Assembly: GCF_006716785.1 (NCBI RefSeq)
Contig: NZ_VFPQ01000001.1
Coordinates: 2,542,001-2,606,000 of the forward strand
DNA from: Thermopolyspora flexuosa
Lineage (GTDB): Bacteria > Actinomycetota > Actinomycetes > Streptosporangiales > Streptosporangiaceae
Length of the DNA stretch: 64,000 bases
Direction of reading: 5' to 3'
The notes under the pieces were generated by a model that worked only from the letters and a program-made list of their open reading frames with translations, did not search any database and was not told the origin of the DNA. Position 1 is the first letter of the stretch; each line of letters starts with the position of its first letter. The translations under genes were made by a program, and so were the position numbers. Positions 33,188-42,449 of the stretch are shown one piece after another.

Positions 33188-33503
33188 GTCAGCGCTTGAG
33201 TTCATCCACGCCCCGGTGTCGGCGGAGGTGCCGCACCCATCCTCGCTGTATACGGCCGACACAGGCGCGACGAGCCGAGCGCCGCCGCCATCCCGCCGCT
33301 CGCGGCGCGTCGGCCCCCGCGGCGTCCGGCAGTGCCATCGGCGCAGGCGGCATTCCGCGGAACTTCCGCGGGCGGCCCGCCCGTTGCCCGGATGAACGTG
33401 GCAGTGTGGTCCGGGCCTCGCGGGCACCGGGGAACAACGGGGTCACATCCCCCGTTGCCTCCAGTACTGGTCGGGGACGGTCTAGTCGGGTGAAGTAGGA
33501 GTC

Positions 33504-34073
33504 ATGCTGCGTCTGCTGTTGTTCATCGCCTTCCTGGTCGTGCCGATCGCCGAGATCTGGCTGCTGATCCAGGTGGGCCAGACCATCGGCGGGTGGCAGA
33601 CGGTCGGGCTGCTGGTCCTCGCCGGCATGTTCGGCACCTGGCTCATACGCCGCGAGGGCCGGCGGACCTGGCTCGCCGTTCAGGAGGCGCTCGCCGCGGG
33701 CCGCATCCCCGACCGCGAGCTCGTCGACGGCGCCCTCGTGGTGGCCGGCGGCACCCTGCTGCTCACCCCCGGCTTCCTGTCGGACCTGCTAGGGGTGTTC
33801 TTCGTCCTCCCGGTCACGCGCCCGATCGCCCGCCGCGCGGTGGCCTGGTTCTTCGCCCGTCGCGTGCGGCTGCTCACCGCGGGCACGCCGTACGGCCCGC
33901 TGTTCGGCACCGGCCCCGGCGCCGCCCACACCCGGCCCGGCGGCGACGCCCCGTACGACGGGGCGCGGCCCCGCCACCGGGTGGTGCCCGGCGAGGTGAT
34001 CCGCGACGACACGGGCGACACCGGCACCCCGCCGCCGTACCCGGCGGCCCCCGCCCAGGACGGCCGCCCCTGA
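33504..34073 (+). CDS. fxsA: FxsA-family cytoplasmic membrane protein
   Basis: This 189-aa protein has the FxsA core: LLLFIAFLVVPIAEIWLLI at the start, VGQTIGGWQTVGLLVLAGM, then LLLTPGFLSDLLGVFFVLP. This gives about four membrane segments within residues 5-115. The C-terminal ~70 residues are a Pro/Gly-rich cytoplasmic tail. FxsA relieves F-exclusion of phage T7 in E. coli; its normal role is unclear. AGGAG precedes the ATG. Its place near ppm1 and rbpA is conserved in actinobacteria. Confidence 0.9.
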   Translation: MLRLLLFIAFLVVPIAEIWLLIQVGQTIGGWQTVGLLVLAGMFGTWLIRREGRRTWLAVQEALAAGRIPDRELVDGALVVAGGTLLLTPGFLSDLLGVFFVLPVTRPIARRAVAWFFARRVRLLTAGTPYGPLFGTGPGAAHTRPGGDAPYDGARPRHRVVPGEVIRDDTGDTGTPPPYPAAPAQDGRP

Positions 34074-34297
34074 AGCCTGTCGCCGGCCGGAACGGCCCGC
34101 AGCAGCGGCGACCACGCCGCGGCGTACCGCAAGGCCGATGATCCTGCTGCAGCGGCGGCCAAGGGACCGCGTGAGCGGTTGAAAACAGCGTCTTCAGCCC
34201 GTTTCGACCCCGTCGCAATGCCACGACGGCAAGGCCGATACCGCCAGGCGGGGCCGTACCCGCGCTCAGCACGCCATCGGGACGCGTGGACGTGAAA

Positions 34298-34325
34298 GAC
34301 CCCCGGCCCTGCGGGGCCGAGGGTC
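34298..34325. terminator. Hairpin terminator between fxsA and rbpA
   Basis: GACCCcCGGCCC (from 34298) pairs with GGGCCGaGGGTC (to 34325) around a tight loop. It lies downstream of the minus-strand rbpA gene and about 220 bases past fxsA, so it could serve both. Confidence 0.7.
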
Positions 34326-34416
34326 CTCGGTCGGCTATCGGGTCTGACGGTCTTCCGTGGTTGCGCGCCCGGCGGCGGACGCGGGCCGGTACCGCCCGGT
34401 CACCGGCCCGGCACCG

Positions 34417-34761
34417 TCACGCGCTGCGGCGCCGCTGTGCCCTCAGGATCGCCAGGCGCTCGTTCAGCACTTCCTCCAGATCCTGGATCGTACGGCGCTC
34501 CAGCAGCATGTCCCAGTGCGTCCGCGGCGGCTTCGACTTCTTCTGCTCCGGCTGCCGGGCATTCACCTGCAACGCCATGCTCCCGCAGTTACGACACTCC
34601 CAGGTCGCCGGGACCTCCGCCTCGGCGGCCAGAGGCACGACGAACTTGTGGCCCTTCGGGCAGTTGTAGGCAACCTCCTTGCGCGGCGCCAGGTCGGTGT
34701 TGCGGTCGTTCTCATAGCTGGTTGCCCCGAGCCGGGTACCGCGAAGTGCACGCTCGCCCAT
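34417..34761 (-). CDS. rbpA: RNA polymerase-binding protein RbpA
   Basis: RbpA binds group 1/2 sigma factors and stabilises the open complex; it is essential or important in actinobacteria. The 114-aa protein has the basic N-terminal tail, the zinc-binding core YNCPKGHKFVVPL...WECRNCG, the basic linker QPEQKKSKPPRTHWDML and the sigma-interacting C-terminal helix RRTIQDLEEVLNERLAILRA. The ATG at 34761 is 8 bases after AGGAGG; an upstream TTG is too close to that site. A sigma-R type promoter lies upstream. Confidence 0.96.
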   Translation of the reverse strand: MGERALRGTRLGATSYENDRNTDLAPRKEVAYNCPKGHKFVVPLAAEAEVPATWECRNCGSMALQVNARQPEQKKSKPPRTHWDMLLERRTIQDLEEVLNERLAILRAQRRRSA

Positions 34762-34814
34762 GTTCAATGCCTCCTGAGGGCCCCGATAATGAGGGGTTGG
34801 TCTCCACGGCTTAC

Positions 34815-34841
34815 AACGCTTGGTACCGTGGATGGATTCCC
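34815..34841 (-). promoter_or_regulatory. Sigma-R (SigH/SigR) type promoter of rbpA
   Basis: On the minus strand GGGAAT (34841-34836) is followed, after 17 bases, by CGTT (34818-34815), that is GGAAT-N18-GTT, the thiol-oxidative-stress sigma consensus. It is ~55 bases before the rbpA start codon. Streptomyces rbpA is a known sigma-R target. Confidence 0.7.
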
Positions 34842-34890
34842 GCGCAGGAGGTGATCCAATCGCGCTCTTTCGCCGCGAACGGCGGAGCGC

Positions 34891-36237
34891 TCAGATGTGG
34901 GCGGGCACCTCGTTGCCGGCCTCCCGGATCGCCCGCGGCAGGTTCGCCACCGCGAGCAGCACGAACCCCAGCACGAAGAACACCACCAGCGACAGGATCG
35001 CGGTCCGGTAGCTGTCGGTGAGCTGCAGCGCCAGGGTGAGCGTCAGCGAGCCGATGAACGCCGACCCCTTGTCGCTCACCTCGAACAGGCTGAAGTACTC
35101 GGCCTCCTTCCCCTGCGGGATCACCAGCGAGTACAGCGACCGCGACAGCGCCTGGGTGCCGCCCATCACGATCGCGATCAGGAACGCCAGCGCGTAGAAC
35201 TGCAGCTCCGCACCCGCCTCCAGGAAGTACGCCACGCCGAGCACGCCGGTCCAGACCACCAGGGCGCCGAGCACGGTGCGCTTGGTGCCGAACACCAGCG
35301 CCAGCCTGCCCAGCAGCAGCGCCCCGCCGAACGCCACGAACTGCACCATGAGGATCGCGCTGATCTGCACCTCGGTGCCGAGGCCGAGCGCCTGGTCGGC
35401 GTAGACCGCCGAGAACGAGATCACGGTCTGCACCCCGTCGTTGTAGACGAGGTAGGCCAGCAGCACCAGCAGGCTGCGCGGGTAGCGCCGCAGCTCCAGC
35501 ACGGTGTGCCACAGCTGGCGCAGGCTGCCGGCCATCGCGTGCGCCACGCTCGGCTCGCGCCGCTCGGGCAGCCGGTTGCGCAGCCGCAGCATCGGGATGA
35601 CGGTGAAGGCCCCCCACCACAGCCCGGCCGAGGCGAGGCAGATCCGCACCGCCAGGCCCTCCTCCAGGCCGAGCGGCTCCCGCCCCAGGTAGAGCACGAG
35701 GTTGATGGCGAGCAGCAGCCCGCCGCCCAGGTAGCCGAACGCCCAGCCGCGCGAGGACACCGTGTCGCGGGTCTCGGCCGAGGAGATCTGCGGCAGGAAC
35801 GAGTTGTAGACGACCGTGGCCGCGCCGAAGCACACGTTCGCGATCACGAACAGCACGCCGCCGAGCAGGTAGGCGTCGCCGGAGACGAAGTAGAACCCGA
35901 GCGTGGCGATCGCCCCCACGTAGGCGAAGGCGCCGAGCAGCTCCCGTTTGCGCCCGGTGTGGTCGGCGATCGCCCCGGCCAGCGGCATGATCACGATCTG
36001 CAGCAGCACCGAGATCGTCACGATGCCGCTGAAGTACGCCTTGGCCCGCAGGTCGAGCCCGAAGAAGCCGACGAACCCGTCGGGCCCGGCCGCCGTCTCG
36101 GCCACGTTCGTCAGGTACGGGCCGAGGAAGACGGTGATGACCGTGGTGTTGAACGCCGAGGTCGCCCAGTCGTACCAGTACCAGCCGCGCTGCTCGCGCC
36201 GCAGTTGCGGGTCGACCGGGGGTGTCTTGACCTTCAC
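34891..36237 (-). CDS. MFS transporter of the UMF1/Atg22 type
   Basis: This 448-aa membrane protein has about twelve hydrophobic segments. It opens with REQRGWYWYDWATSAFNTTVITVFLGPYL, whose YDWATSAFxTxV core is diagnostic for the Atg22-like branch of the major facilitator superfamily. Other marks are IADHTGRKRELLG in the first half and GLGTEVQISAILMVQF in the second. Family members are linked to export of amino acids or unknown small molecules. The GTG start overlaps the stop of the phosphodiesterase gene (GTGA), so the two are co-translated. Confidence 0.9.
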   Translation of the reverse strand: MKVKTPPVDPQLRREQRGWYWYDWATSAFNTTVITVFLGPYLTNVAETAAGPDGFVGFFGLDLRAKAYFSGIVTISVLLQIVIMPLAGAIADHTGRKRELLGAFAYVGAIATLGFYFVSGDAYLLGGVLFVIANVCFGAATVVYNSFLPQISSAETRDTVSSRGWAFGYLGGGLLLAINLVLYLGREPLGLEEGLAVRICLASAGLWWGAFTVIPMLRLRNRLPERREPSVAHAMAGSLRQLWHTVLELRRYPRSLLVLLAYLVYNDGVQTVISFSAVYADQALGLGTEVQISAILMVQFVAFGGALLLGRLALVFGTKRTVLGALVVWTGVLGVAYFLEAGAELQFYALAFLIAIVMGGTQALSRSLYSLVIPQGKEAEYFSLFEVSDKGSAFIGSLTLTLALQLTDSYRTAILSLVVFFVLGFVLLAVANLPRAIREAGNEVPAHI

Positions 36238-37037
36238 GCCGCCGCCGCCGTCCGCACAGGGTGCCACTGGCCGCGCTCCTCGAGCACCTTGCGCAGGCCG
36301 CCGATGTTGTCGGTCATGATCCCGTCCACTCCCAGGTCGAGCAGCTCGTGCATGCGTTCGGGGTCGTCGATCGTCCACACGTGCACCTGCAGGCCGATCG
36401 CGTGCGCGGTGCGCACGAACGACCGGGTGGGCAGCCGCAGCCAGGGGATGCCGAGCGGCACCTGGGCGCAGGCGGCGCCGGACCGGGCCAGGCCGCTCAG
36501 CAGCCGGCCGTACCCGGCGCTGGCGGAGGCGGTGCGCAGCGCGGCCACCCCGCGCGGGCCGAGCGAGTGGCACACCGGCCGCCCGATCGCGCGCAGCGTG
36601 GCCGCCAGGCGCGCGTCGGAGAACGAGGTGAGGCACACCCGGTCGTAGGCGTTGGTGCGCTGGATCGCCTCGGCGAGCGGCCAGATCGCCGGGGCCTCCT
36701 TCACGTCGATGTTGAACCGCACGTCGGGCCAGGCGGTGAGCAGATCCTCCATGCGGGGGATCTCCTCCACGCCGCCGACCTTGGCCCGCCGTACCTCCCG
36801 GTAGGGGAGCTCCGACACCCGCCCGCGCCGGTCGGTCACCCGGTCGAGCGTGTGGTCGTGGAAGGCGAGCAGGACCCCGTCGGCGGTGGCGTGGGCGTCG
36901 GTCTCCAGGTACCGGTAGCCGAGCTCCACCGCGCGGGCGAAGGCGGGGTAGGTGTTCTCGAGGTTCTCCTTCGCCCCGCCGCGGTGCGCGAACGCGAGCG
37001 GCCCGGGGTGGTCGAGGAAGGCGAATCGGCGGTGCAC
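36234..37037 (-). CDS. Glycerophosphodiester phosphodiesterase
   Basis: This 267-aa TIM-barrel enzyme hydrolyses glycerophosphodiesters to glycerol-3-phosphate and an alcohol. Metal and catalytic residues are visible: AFAHRGGAKENLENT (HR and E), YLETDAHATADG and LLAFHDHTLDRVTD. The end of the barrel shows VHVWTIDDPERM and DGIMTDN. There is no signal peptide, so it acts in the cytoplasm, probably on recycled lipid head groups. It is followed by an MFS transporter in the same operon. Confidence 0.93.
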   Translation of the reverse strand: MHRRFAFLDHPGPLAFAHRGGAKENLENTYPAFARAVELGYRYLETDAHATADGVLLAFHDHTLDRVTDRRGRVSELPYREVRRAKVGGVEEIPRMEDLLTAWPDVRFNIDVKEAPAIWPLAEAIQRTNAYDRVCLTSFSDARLAATLRAIGRPVCHSLGPRGVAALRTASASAGYGRLLSGLARSGAACAQVPLGIPWLRLPTRSFVRTAHAIGLQVHVWTIDDPERMHELLDLGVDGIMTDNIGGLRKVLEERGQWHPVRTAAAA

Positions 37038-37043
37038 GTCCGA

Positions 37044-37049
37044 AGAGTA
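37044..37049 (-). promoter_or_regulatory. -10 hexamer for a leaderless message
   Basis: TACTCT (minus strand, 37049-37044) ends 6 bases before the GTG of the phosphodiesterase gene. No ribosome site is present. Confidence 0.5.
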
Positions 37050-37203
37050 TGCCGGTTGCGGCCGTGGTACGGCAGAGCGCCGCCGGTGAACGTTCCGTCA
37101 CGAATTCGGCGGGCCGGCCGGCGGGCCGCCCGGTGATCGCCGACCGCCGCGGCGCGGCTCCGCAGGGTGACCGCCAGAGCCGCGGGACGGGCGGGGGTGG
37201 CGG

Positions 37204-37815
37204 TCAGGCGCCGCCGGGCACGACGCCGGGGCGGGCGGCCCACTCGCGGCGGCGGACCTCGGCGAGGGCGATCGCGGCGGCGACGGCGACGTTGAGCGAG
37301 CCGACCCGGCCGGTCTGCGGGATGTAGCAGACCGCGTCGACGGCCTCCAGCAGGGCGGGGGAGCAGCCGTGGTCCTCCCCGCCGACGGCCAGGCACACGT
37401 CGCCCTCCAGCTCGGCCTCGTGCAGCGGGACGGCGTCGCCGGTGAGCTCGACCGCGACGACCCGGTAGCCGTCCTCGCGGGCCTGCCGTACCGCCTCGCG
37501 GGGGGCGACCCCCTCCTCCCAGGCCACGAACCGGTCGCAGCCGAGCGCGGTCTTCTGCACCTTGGCGTTGCCCGGCCCGATGGAGTTGCCCGCGAGCCAG
37601 ACGCGGTCCACGCCGAAGGCGGCGGCGGTGCGGAAGATCGAGCCGACGTTGAACGGGCCGGTCACCGACTCCACGATCAGCGCCAGGCGGCCGTGGGTCT
37701 CGCGCCGCCAGGCCCGGTTGAGCCGCTTGACGTCGGTGGGGCGAAGCTGCCTGCGCAGGCCTCCGGGGCGCGCGGCGCCGCGCCGCCCGCCGCCGGTGTT
37801 GCCGAGATCGTTCAT
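37204..37815 (-). CDS. TrmH/SpoU-family RNA 2'-O-methyltransferase
   Basis: This 203-aa SPOUT enzyme has motif 1 ESVTGPFNVGSIFRTAAAFGV, motif 2 LAVGGEDHGCSP and motif 3 CYIPQTGRVGSLNVAVAAAIAL, which form the knotted SAM site. The conserved Arg (FNVGSIFRT) and Asn (SLNVAVA) are present. The N-terminal ~35 residues are basic and would help bind tRNA. It probably methylates tRNA position 18 or a similar ribose. Standing between two unrelated genes, it gives no context clue. Confidence 0.9.
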   Translation of the reverse strand: MNDLGNTGGGRRGAARPGGLRRQLRPTDVKRLNRAWRRETHGRLALIVESVTGPFNVGSIFRTAAAFGVDRVWLAGNSIGPGNAKVQKTALGCDRFVAWEEGVAPREAVRQAREDGYRVVAVELTGDAVPLHEAELEGDVCLAVGGEDHGCSPALLEAVDAVCYIPQTGRVGSLNVAVAAAIALAEVRRREWAARPGVVPGGA

Positions 37816-37883
37816 GTCACCGTTTCCGGGTCGAGGTTTCCGGTCGAGACGCTCGCCCGGCCGCGCGCACGGCCGGGCGGTGG

Positions 37884-38480
37884 TCAGGTGCGGGCCGCCA
37901 CCCGCAGCACCCGGTAGGCCGAGCGGGAGGTGACGCGGGTGGTGGCAAACCCCTGGCCGTCGAGCCAGCGGTGCAGCGAGTCCGAGCCGAGGTGCCTCTG
38001 CACCACCAGGTGGGCCTCCCCGCCGGGGGCGAGCCGCCCCAGCCAGGTGGACAGCAGCGCGTGCAGGGCCTGCTTGCCGATGCGGATCGGCGGGTTGGAC
38101 CAGATGGCGGCGAACCGCACCTCGGGCGGGACCTCGTCCACATGCACCGACCTTACTTTGTCAAGGCCGGCGCGTTGCGCGTTCCGCGCACACAGCTCCA
38201 GCGCCCGCCGGTTGACGTCCACGGCCCAGACGGTCGCCCGCGGCGCCCGCGTGGCCATGGCCAGGGCGATCGGGCCGTACCCGCAGCCCAGGTCGAGCAG
38301 GTCGCCCTCCTGCGGCGGCGGGGGCACGGTCTCCAGCAGCACCCGCGTGCCCGGGTCGATCCGGGTGGGGGAGAACACCCCGCTGTCGGTCTCCAGCCGC
38401 AGGTGCAGGTCGGGCAGGACCAGGTCGACCGTGCCGGGCCGCTGCGCCGCCTCCGGCCGCTCGGCGAAGTAGTGCGTCAC
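37884..38480 (-). CDS. RsmC-like class I methyltransferase
   Basis: This 198-aa protein has the SAM-binding LLDLGCGYGPIALAMA, the ribose-binding acid in VWAVDVNRRALEL, and the catalytic WSNPPIRIGK (NPP[FY]-type motif). That motif marks exocyclic amino N-methyltransferases such as RsmC and RlmG. It is about half the length of E. coli RsmC and equals its catalytic domain only, which is usual in actinobacteria. The GTG start matches the family's typical opening THYFAERP. Confidence 0.9.
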   Translation of the reverse strand: MTHYFAERPEAAQRPGTVDLVLPDLHLRLETDSGVFSPTRIDPGTRVLLETVPPPPQEGDLLDLGCGYGPIALAMATRAPRATVWAVDVNRRALELCARNAQRAGLDKVRSVHVDEVPPEVRFAAIWSNPPIRIGKQALHALLSTWLGRLAPGGEAHLVVQRHLGSDSLHRWLDGQGFATTRVTSRSAYRVLRVAART

Positions 38481-38560
38481 CCGCAGAGGTATATCCCATC
38501 CGGCGGCCTGCCGTGTCCCGCCGGGCAGCCGGTACGGCCCGGCCGCGGCAGGGGAGCGGG

Positions 38561-39508
38561 TCAGGGGATGCGCGAGCCGAGCGCCATCGCGGTCCCGGCG
38601 AGCACCACCCCGGTGAGCACGGCGGCGATCACGAACCGGTGGGTGATCTCCTGGTGCTCGATGCGGTACCCGAGCGAGGTCCCGATCTGGCTGTAGACCT
38701 CGCGCAGCTCGGCCCCGGACTCGGCGGTGTAGGCCCGGCCGCCGGTGCCGTCCGACAGCGCCTGCAGCGCCGCCTTGTTCACCGGCACGTTCACCGGGCG
38801 GCCGTCGATGTCCACGGTGCCGTCGGGCGTGCCGTACGCGATCGTGGAGACCGGAACCCGGGCCGCCACCGCCGCCTCGATCGCCTCGTTGATCGACCGG
38901 CCGGAGGTGTTGTCCCCGTCCGACAGCAGCACGATCGCCGACGGCGGCGGGTCGGTGACCGCCTGCTGGTCGAACGACCGGATCGCGTCCAGCGAGTTGA
39001 ACACCGCCTCGCCGATCGCGGTGCCCGGCCGGGTGGTGAGGTTCTGGATCGCGGTGATCACCGCGTGGTGGTCGGTGGTGGGGGAGACCACCACCGCGGC
39101 CGACCGGGCGAACGACACCAGCCCCACGTTGAACCGCTCGGGCAGGTCGCTGACGAACTGCTCGGCCGCCTGCCGGGCGGCGATCAGCCGGCTCGGCGCC
39201 ACGTCCCGCGCCTCCATCGACAGCGAGACGTCCACCGCGACGATGATCGTGGCCCGGTCGCGCGGCACCCGCACCGCGTCCGCCGGCCGCGCCGCCGCGA
39301 AGATCAGCAGGCCCATCATGACGAGGAACAGCGCCGGCGGCAGGTGGCGCCGCCACCCCGGCCGGGACGGCGCGACCAGCGACAGCAGCGCCAGGTTGGT
39401 GAACCGCACCGTGTAGCGCCGCCGGGCGAACTGGAGCGCGACGTACGCCACGACCAGCACCGCCAGCAGGGCGAACAGCCACAGCCAACCCGCGGAAAGG
39501 AAGATCAC
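38561..39508 (-). CDS. VWA-domain membrane protein (BatA-like)
   Basis: This 315-aa protein has two N-terminal membrane segments ([18 protein letters not shown] and [14 protein letters not shown]), a von Willebrand A domain (~90-280) and a final span ([17 protein letters not shown]). The MIDAS metal site is complete: [16 protein letters not shown] and LLSDGDN. It is the third gene of a MoxR-DUF58-VWA operon. In such operons the AAA+ protein and VWA protein act together as a chaperone-like pair on a membrane or cell-envelope target, which is not known here. Confidence 0.92.
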   Translation of the reverse strand: MIFLSAGWLWLFALLAVLVVAYVALQFARRRYTVRFTNLALLSLVAPSRPGWRRHLPPALFLVMMGLLIFAAARPADAVRVPRDRATIIVAVDVSLSMEARDVAPSRLIAARQAAEQFVSDLPERFNVGLVSFARSAAVVVSPTTDHHAVITAIQNLTTRPGTAIGEAVFNSLDAIRSFDQQAVTDPPPSAIVLLSDGDNTSGRSINEAIEAAVAARVPVSTIAYGTPDGTVDIDGRPVNVPVNKAALQALSDGTGGRAYTAESGAELREVYSQIGTSLGYRIEHQEITHRFVIAAVLTGVVLAGTAMALGSRIP

Positions 39509-40467
39509 CTGCTCGGCCTCCCTGCTCCCCCGGCCGCAGGCGCCCGGCGCAGCAGGTGCGCGGTCCGCCGCTGCCGGAGCACGAACTGGGCGATGTCGTA
39601 GATCCAGTCCCGGTCGGTGCGCAGCACCAGGTGCGCCACGCCGCAGCGGCGCAGCGCCCGCCGGGTCGACTCGCGCTGCAGCAGCGCCGCCTCGGCGTAC
39701 GCCTCGCGGACCCTGCGGGTGAGGTGGACCGTGGCGGCGCGGCCGGTCTCGGGGTCGGTGAACGTCACCATGCCCACGTCCGGCAGCTCCAGCTCGCGCG
39801 GGTCGATCACCTCGATCGCGAGCACCTGGTGCCGGGCCGCCAGCCGCCGCATCGGCCGCTCCCAGGGCCGCTCGGCGTACGGGTCGCGCGGGTCGACCGG
39901 GTCGAGGAAGTCGGACACCACCACCCGCATGCCGCGCCGCCGCCGGGCCCGGGACAGCAGCTCGATGCCGTCGGCGAGGGTGGTGGCCGCGTCCGCGCCC
40001 ACCTCGCCGCGCGGCGCGGCCACCAGCGTCTGCAGCAGCGCGTACAGGCCGGGCCGCCCGGTGCGGGCGGGGAAGCGGTGCACCCGCCCCCCGTGGATCA
40101 CATAGGCGCCGAACCGGTCGCCGACCCGGCTCGACAGGAACCCGATCGCCCCGACCCCGGCGATCACCAGGTCGCGCTTGTCCATGTCGGCGGTGCCGAA
40201 GTCCATGCTCGCCGACAGGTCGGCCAGCGCCCAGGTCTCCAGCTCCCGGTCGGCGACCAGGTCCCGCACGTGCGGCACGGTGGTGCGGGCGGTGACCGCC
40301 CAGTCCATGCGGCGCACGTCGTCCTCGCCCGGCACGTACGGGCGCGAGTCGCCCAGCTCGCTGCCGGGCCCGGGCAGCAGCCCCTGGTGGGCCCCCTGCA
40401 GCAGCCCGTCGAGCCGGCGCACCACGGTGAGCTCCAGCCGGCGCAGCACGTACTCGGGCGAGGTCAT
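39505..40467 (-). CDS. DUF58 protein
   Basis: This 320-aa protein carries the DUF58 signature [33 protein letters not shown] near residue 30 (only the core PYxPGDDxRxxDW is diagnostic). A VWA-like fold follows, with [28 protein letters not shown] and [13 protein letters not shown]. It overlaps the VWA gene by 4 bases and follows moxR by 4 bases. It is presumed to bridge MoxR and its client. No membrane span is obvious. Confidence 0.92.
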   Translation of the reverse strand: MTSPEYVLRRLELTVVRRLDGLLQGAHQGLLPGPGSELGDSRPYVPGEDDVRRMDWAVTARTTVPHVRDLVADRELETWALADLSASMDFGTADMDKRDLVIAGVGAIGFLSSRVGDRFGAYVIHGGRVHRFPARTGRPGLYALLQTLVAAPRGEVGADAATTLADGIELLSRARRRRGMRVVVSDFLDPVDPRDPYAERPWERPMRRLAARHQVLAIEVIDPRELELPDVGMVTFTDPETGRAATVHLTRRVREAYAEAALLQRESTRRALRRCGVAHLVLRTDRDWIYDIAQFVLRQRRTAHLLRRAPAAGGAGRPSR

Positions 40468-40471
40468 CGGC

Positions 40472-41611
40472 TCACCCCTGGCCCTGGTTCCACACCACCA
40501 GCGGCGGGGGCACGGCCGCCAGGATCCGCCGCACCACGTCCTCGGGGTCGACGCCGTCGGCGAGCGCGTCGAAGGTGAGCATGAGCCGGTGGGCCATCAC
40601 GTCGACCGCGACGTCCCGCACGTCGTCGGGCAGCAGGTAGTCGCGGCCGCGCAGCAGCGCCAGGGCGCGCCCGGCCGCGACCAGGCCCAGGGTGGCGCGC
40701 GGGCTCACCCCGATCTCGATCACGTCCTCCAGGTCGCGCAGGCCGTACTCGGCCGGGGCGCGGGTCGCCATCACCAGCCGCACCACGTAGTCGGCGACCA
40801 GGTGGTGCACCGAGACCCGCTCGGCGGCGTCCTGCAGCGCGAGCAGCCGCGGCGGGTCGAGCACGGTGGCCGGCCTGGGCGGGGTGACGCTCATCCGGTG
40901 CAGGATCTCCAGCTCCTCCTGCGCGGTCGGGTGGTGCACCCGCACCCGGAACAGGAACCGGTCCCGCTGCACCTCCGGCAGCGGGTAGACGCCCTCGGAC
41001 TCGATCGGGTTCTGGGTGGCCAGGACGATGAACGGCCTGGGCAGCGGGTGGGTACGGCCGGCCAGCGTCACCTGCCGCTCGGCCATGACCTCCAGCAGCG
41101 CCGACTGCACCTTCGCCGGGGCCCGGTTGATCTCGTCGGCGAGCAGGAAGTTGACGAACACCGGCCCCAGCTCGATGTCGAAGCTCTCGGAGGAGGGGTG
41201 GTAGACGCGGGTGCCGACGATGTCGCTCGGCACCAGGTCGGGGGTGAACTGGACGCGGGCGAACGTGCCGCCGACCACGGTCGCCAGCGTGGAGGCGGCG
41301 AGCGTCTTGGCCACGCCCGGCACGCCCTCCAGCAGGCAGTGCCCGCGGGCCAGCAGCGCCACCAGCAGCCGCTCGACCATGTGCTCCTGGCCGACGATGA
41401 CCCGGCGCACCTCGGCGAGGGCCTGCCGCAGCAGGTTGGCGTCGGCGGCGACCGCGACCTGGTCGCCGGGGCGGGACGGTTCGGCGGGCACCGCGGGCGG
41501 GCCCTGAGCCGGGGTGGCCTGCTGTCTGTCGGGTCCGGGCTGGTGTCCCGCGCCCGCGGCGGCGGCGCCGTGCCCGGCGCCCTCCGGGACCGGTTCTTCG
41601 GCAACGGTCAT
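40472..41611 (-). CDS. MoxR-family AAA+ ATPase
   Basis: This 379-aa ATPase has a ~55-residue Gly/Pro/Ala-rich N-terminal extension, then VIVGQEHMVERLL, Walker A LLEGVPGVAKT, FTPDLVPSDIVGT, Walker B LLADEINRAPAK and sensor 1 VLATQNPIESEG. The arginine finger region follows in PEVQRDRFLF, and a lid domain ends in GVSPRATLGLV and LPDDVRDVA. It leads the MoxR-DUF58-VWA operon and faces away from the gene at 41712. Confidence 0.95.
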   Translation of the reverse strand: MTVAEEPVPEGAGHGAAAAGAGHQPGPDRQQATPAQGPPAVPAEPSRPGDQVAVAADANLLRQALAEVRRVIVGQEHMVERLLVALLARGHCLLEGVPGVAKTLAASTLATVVGGTFARVQFTPDLVPSDIVGTRVYHPSSESFDIELGPVFVNFLLADEINRAPAKVQSALLEVMAERQVTLAGRTHPLPRPFIVLATQNPIESEGVYPLPEVQRDRFLFRVRVHHPTAQEELEILHRMSVTPPRPATVLDPPRLLALQDAAERVSVHHLVADYVVRLVMATRAPAEYGLRDLEDVIEIGVSPRATLGLVAAGRALALLRGRDYLLPDDVRDVAVDVMAHRLMLTFDALADGVDPEDVVRRILAAVPPPLVVWNQGQG

Positions 41612-41711
41612 GTTGTCATTCCATCAAAGTCGCGGCGAACTCGCACGGCCGTGCGACGGCGGGCGGCCTGGCAGCAGGACCCCTACCCGGCCGGTGTGCT
41701 TTCATGGCAGC

Positions 41712-42449
41712 GTGCCCACTCCGCTGCAGTACGGTGATCCCCCGCGCCTGGGGCCGTTCACCATCCAGGCCCGGCTGCAGACCATGCCGGCCGGGTTCGT
41801 CTACCTGGGGCAGGCCGCCGACGGCCGGGTGGTGTCGATCGCCGTGCTCACCCGCGGCGCGGCGCTGGACGCGGCCGCCCGCGACCGGTTCGTCACCGCG
41901 ATCCGCGAGGCGATGCCCGGCGGGGTGCGCGGCCGGCTCGCCCGCGCCCGGGGGAGGGCGGCGGTGGCGAGCCCGCAGGTGGTCGCCTCCGACCTGGGGA
42001 GGGCGCCGTGGGTGGCCGTGCCGTTCCGGCCGGGCGGGCCGGGGGCCGAGCGGTTCCTGGAGCCGGTGTACGTGACCGGCATGCTGATCGGCGAGGCGCA
42101 CGGGCCGGACTTCGTGCCGTACTGGATGGGGGACCGGGCCCCGGCGCTGCCCGCGCCGCCCGGGCCGCGGCCGCCCGCGACCGAGCCGCGGCGGTCGGTG
42201 GTGCTGGCGAGCGTGGCGCTCGCCCTGCTCGTGCTCATCCTGATCCTGCTCGCCTGGCTGCTGCTCGCCCGGGACGACGAGCCCGTGGCGCCCGCCCAGC
42301 CGCTGCCGGCCACGCTGTTCGTGCCGACGCCGCCCCCGGTGCCGACCAGCGAGCCGCCGAGCCGGCCGTCGCCGTCGCCCACGCCGGGGGAGACCCGCAG
42401 CGGCAGCCCCGGACCGGAGGAGGGCGACGACGCCGAGGGCGCGATCTGA
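41712..42449 (+). CDS. Membrane protein with degenerate kinase-like N-terminus
   Basis: This 245-aa protein starts with GTG. Residues 12-55 (RLGPFTIQARLQTMPAGFVYLG then ADGRVVSIAVL) look like the N-lobe of an actinobacterial Ser/Thr kinase. The glycine loop is replaced by TMPAG, and no catalytic lobe follows (no HRD or DFG). A transmembrane helix is at ~162-186 and a Pro/Ser/Thr-rich outer tail follows (PTPPPVPTSEPPSRPSPSP). Such proteins occur in Streptosporangiales; their role is unknown to me. It starts 100 bases from the divergent moxR gene. Confidence 0.7.
   Translation: MPTPLQYGDPPRLGPFTIQARLQTMPAGFVYLGQAADGRVVSIAVLTRGAALDAAARDRFVTAIREAMPGGVRGRLARARGRAAVASPQVVASDLGRAPWVAVPFRPGGPGAERFLEPVYVTGMLIGEAHGPDFVPYWMGDRAPALPAPPGPRPPATEPRRSVVLASVALALLVLILILLAWLLLARDDEPVAPAQPLPATLFVPTPPPVPTSEPPSRPSPSPTPGETRSGSPGPEEGDDAEGAI

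Larger units (their letters stand above)
32607..33503. other. Long gene-free stretch between ppm1 and fxsA
   Basis: About 900 bases hold no confident gene. It contains dispersed repeat copy B (32873-32952), a doubtful 31-codon frame (33055-33150) with a 9-bp tandem repeat, copy 2 of the TGATCTAC element (33171-33187), and ACGGGG/CCCCGT arms near 33435-33455 ahead of fxsA. Confidence 0.6.

Noticed and set aside
38148-38165. Possible further copy of the TGATCTAC element (TTGACAAAGTAAGG on the minus strand)
   Set aside because: It matches only the right half, lies inside the RsmC-like coding sequence and lacks the TGATCTAC half.
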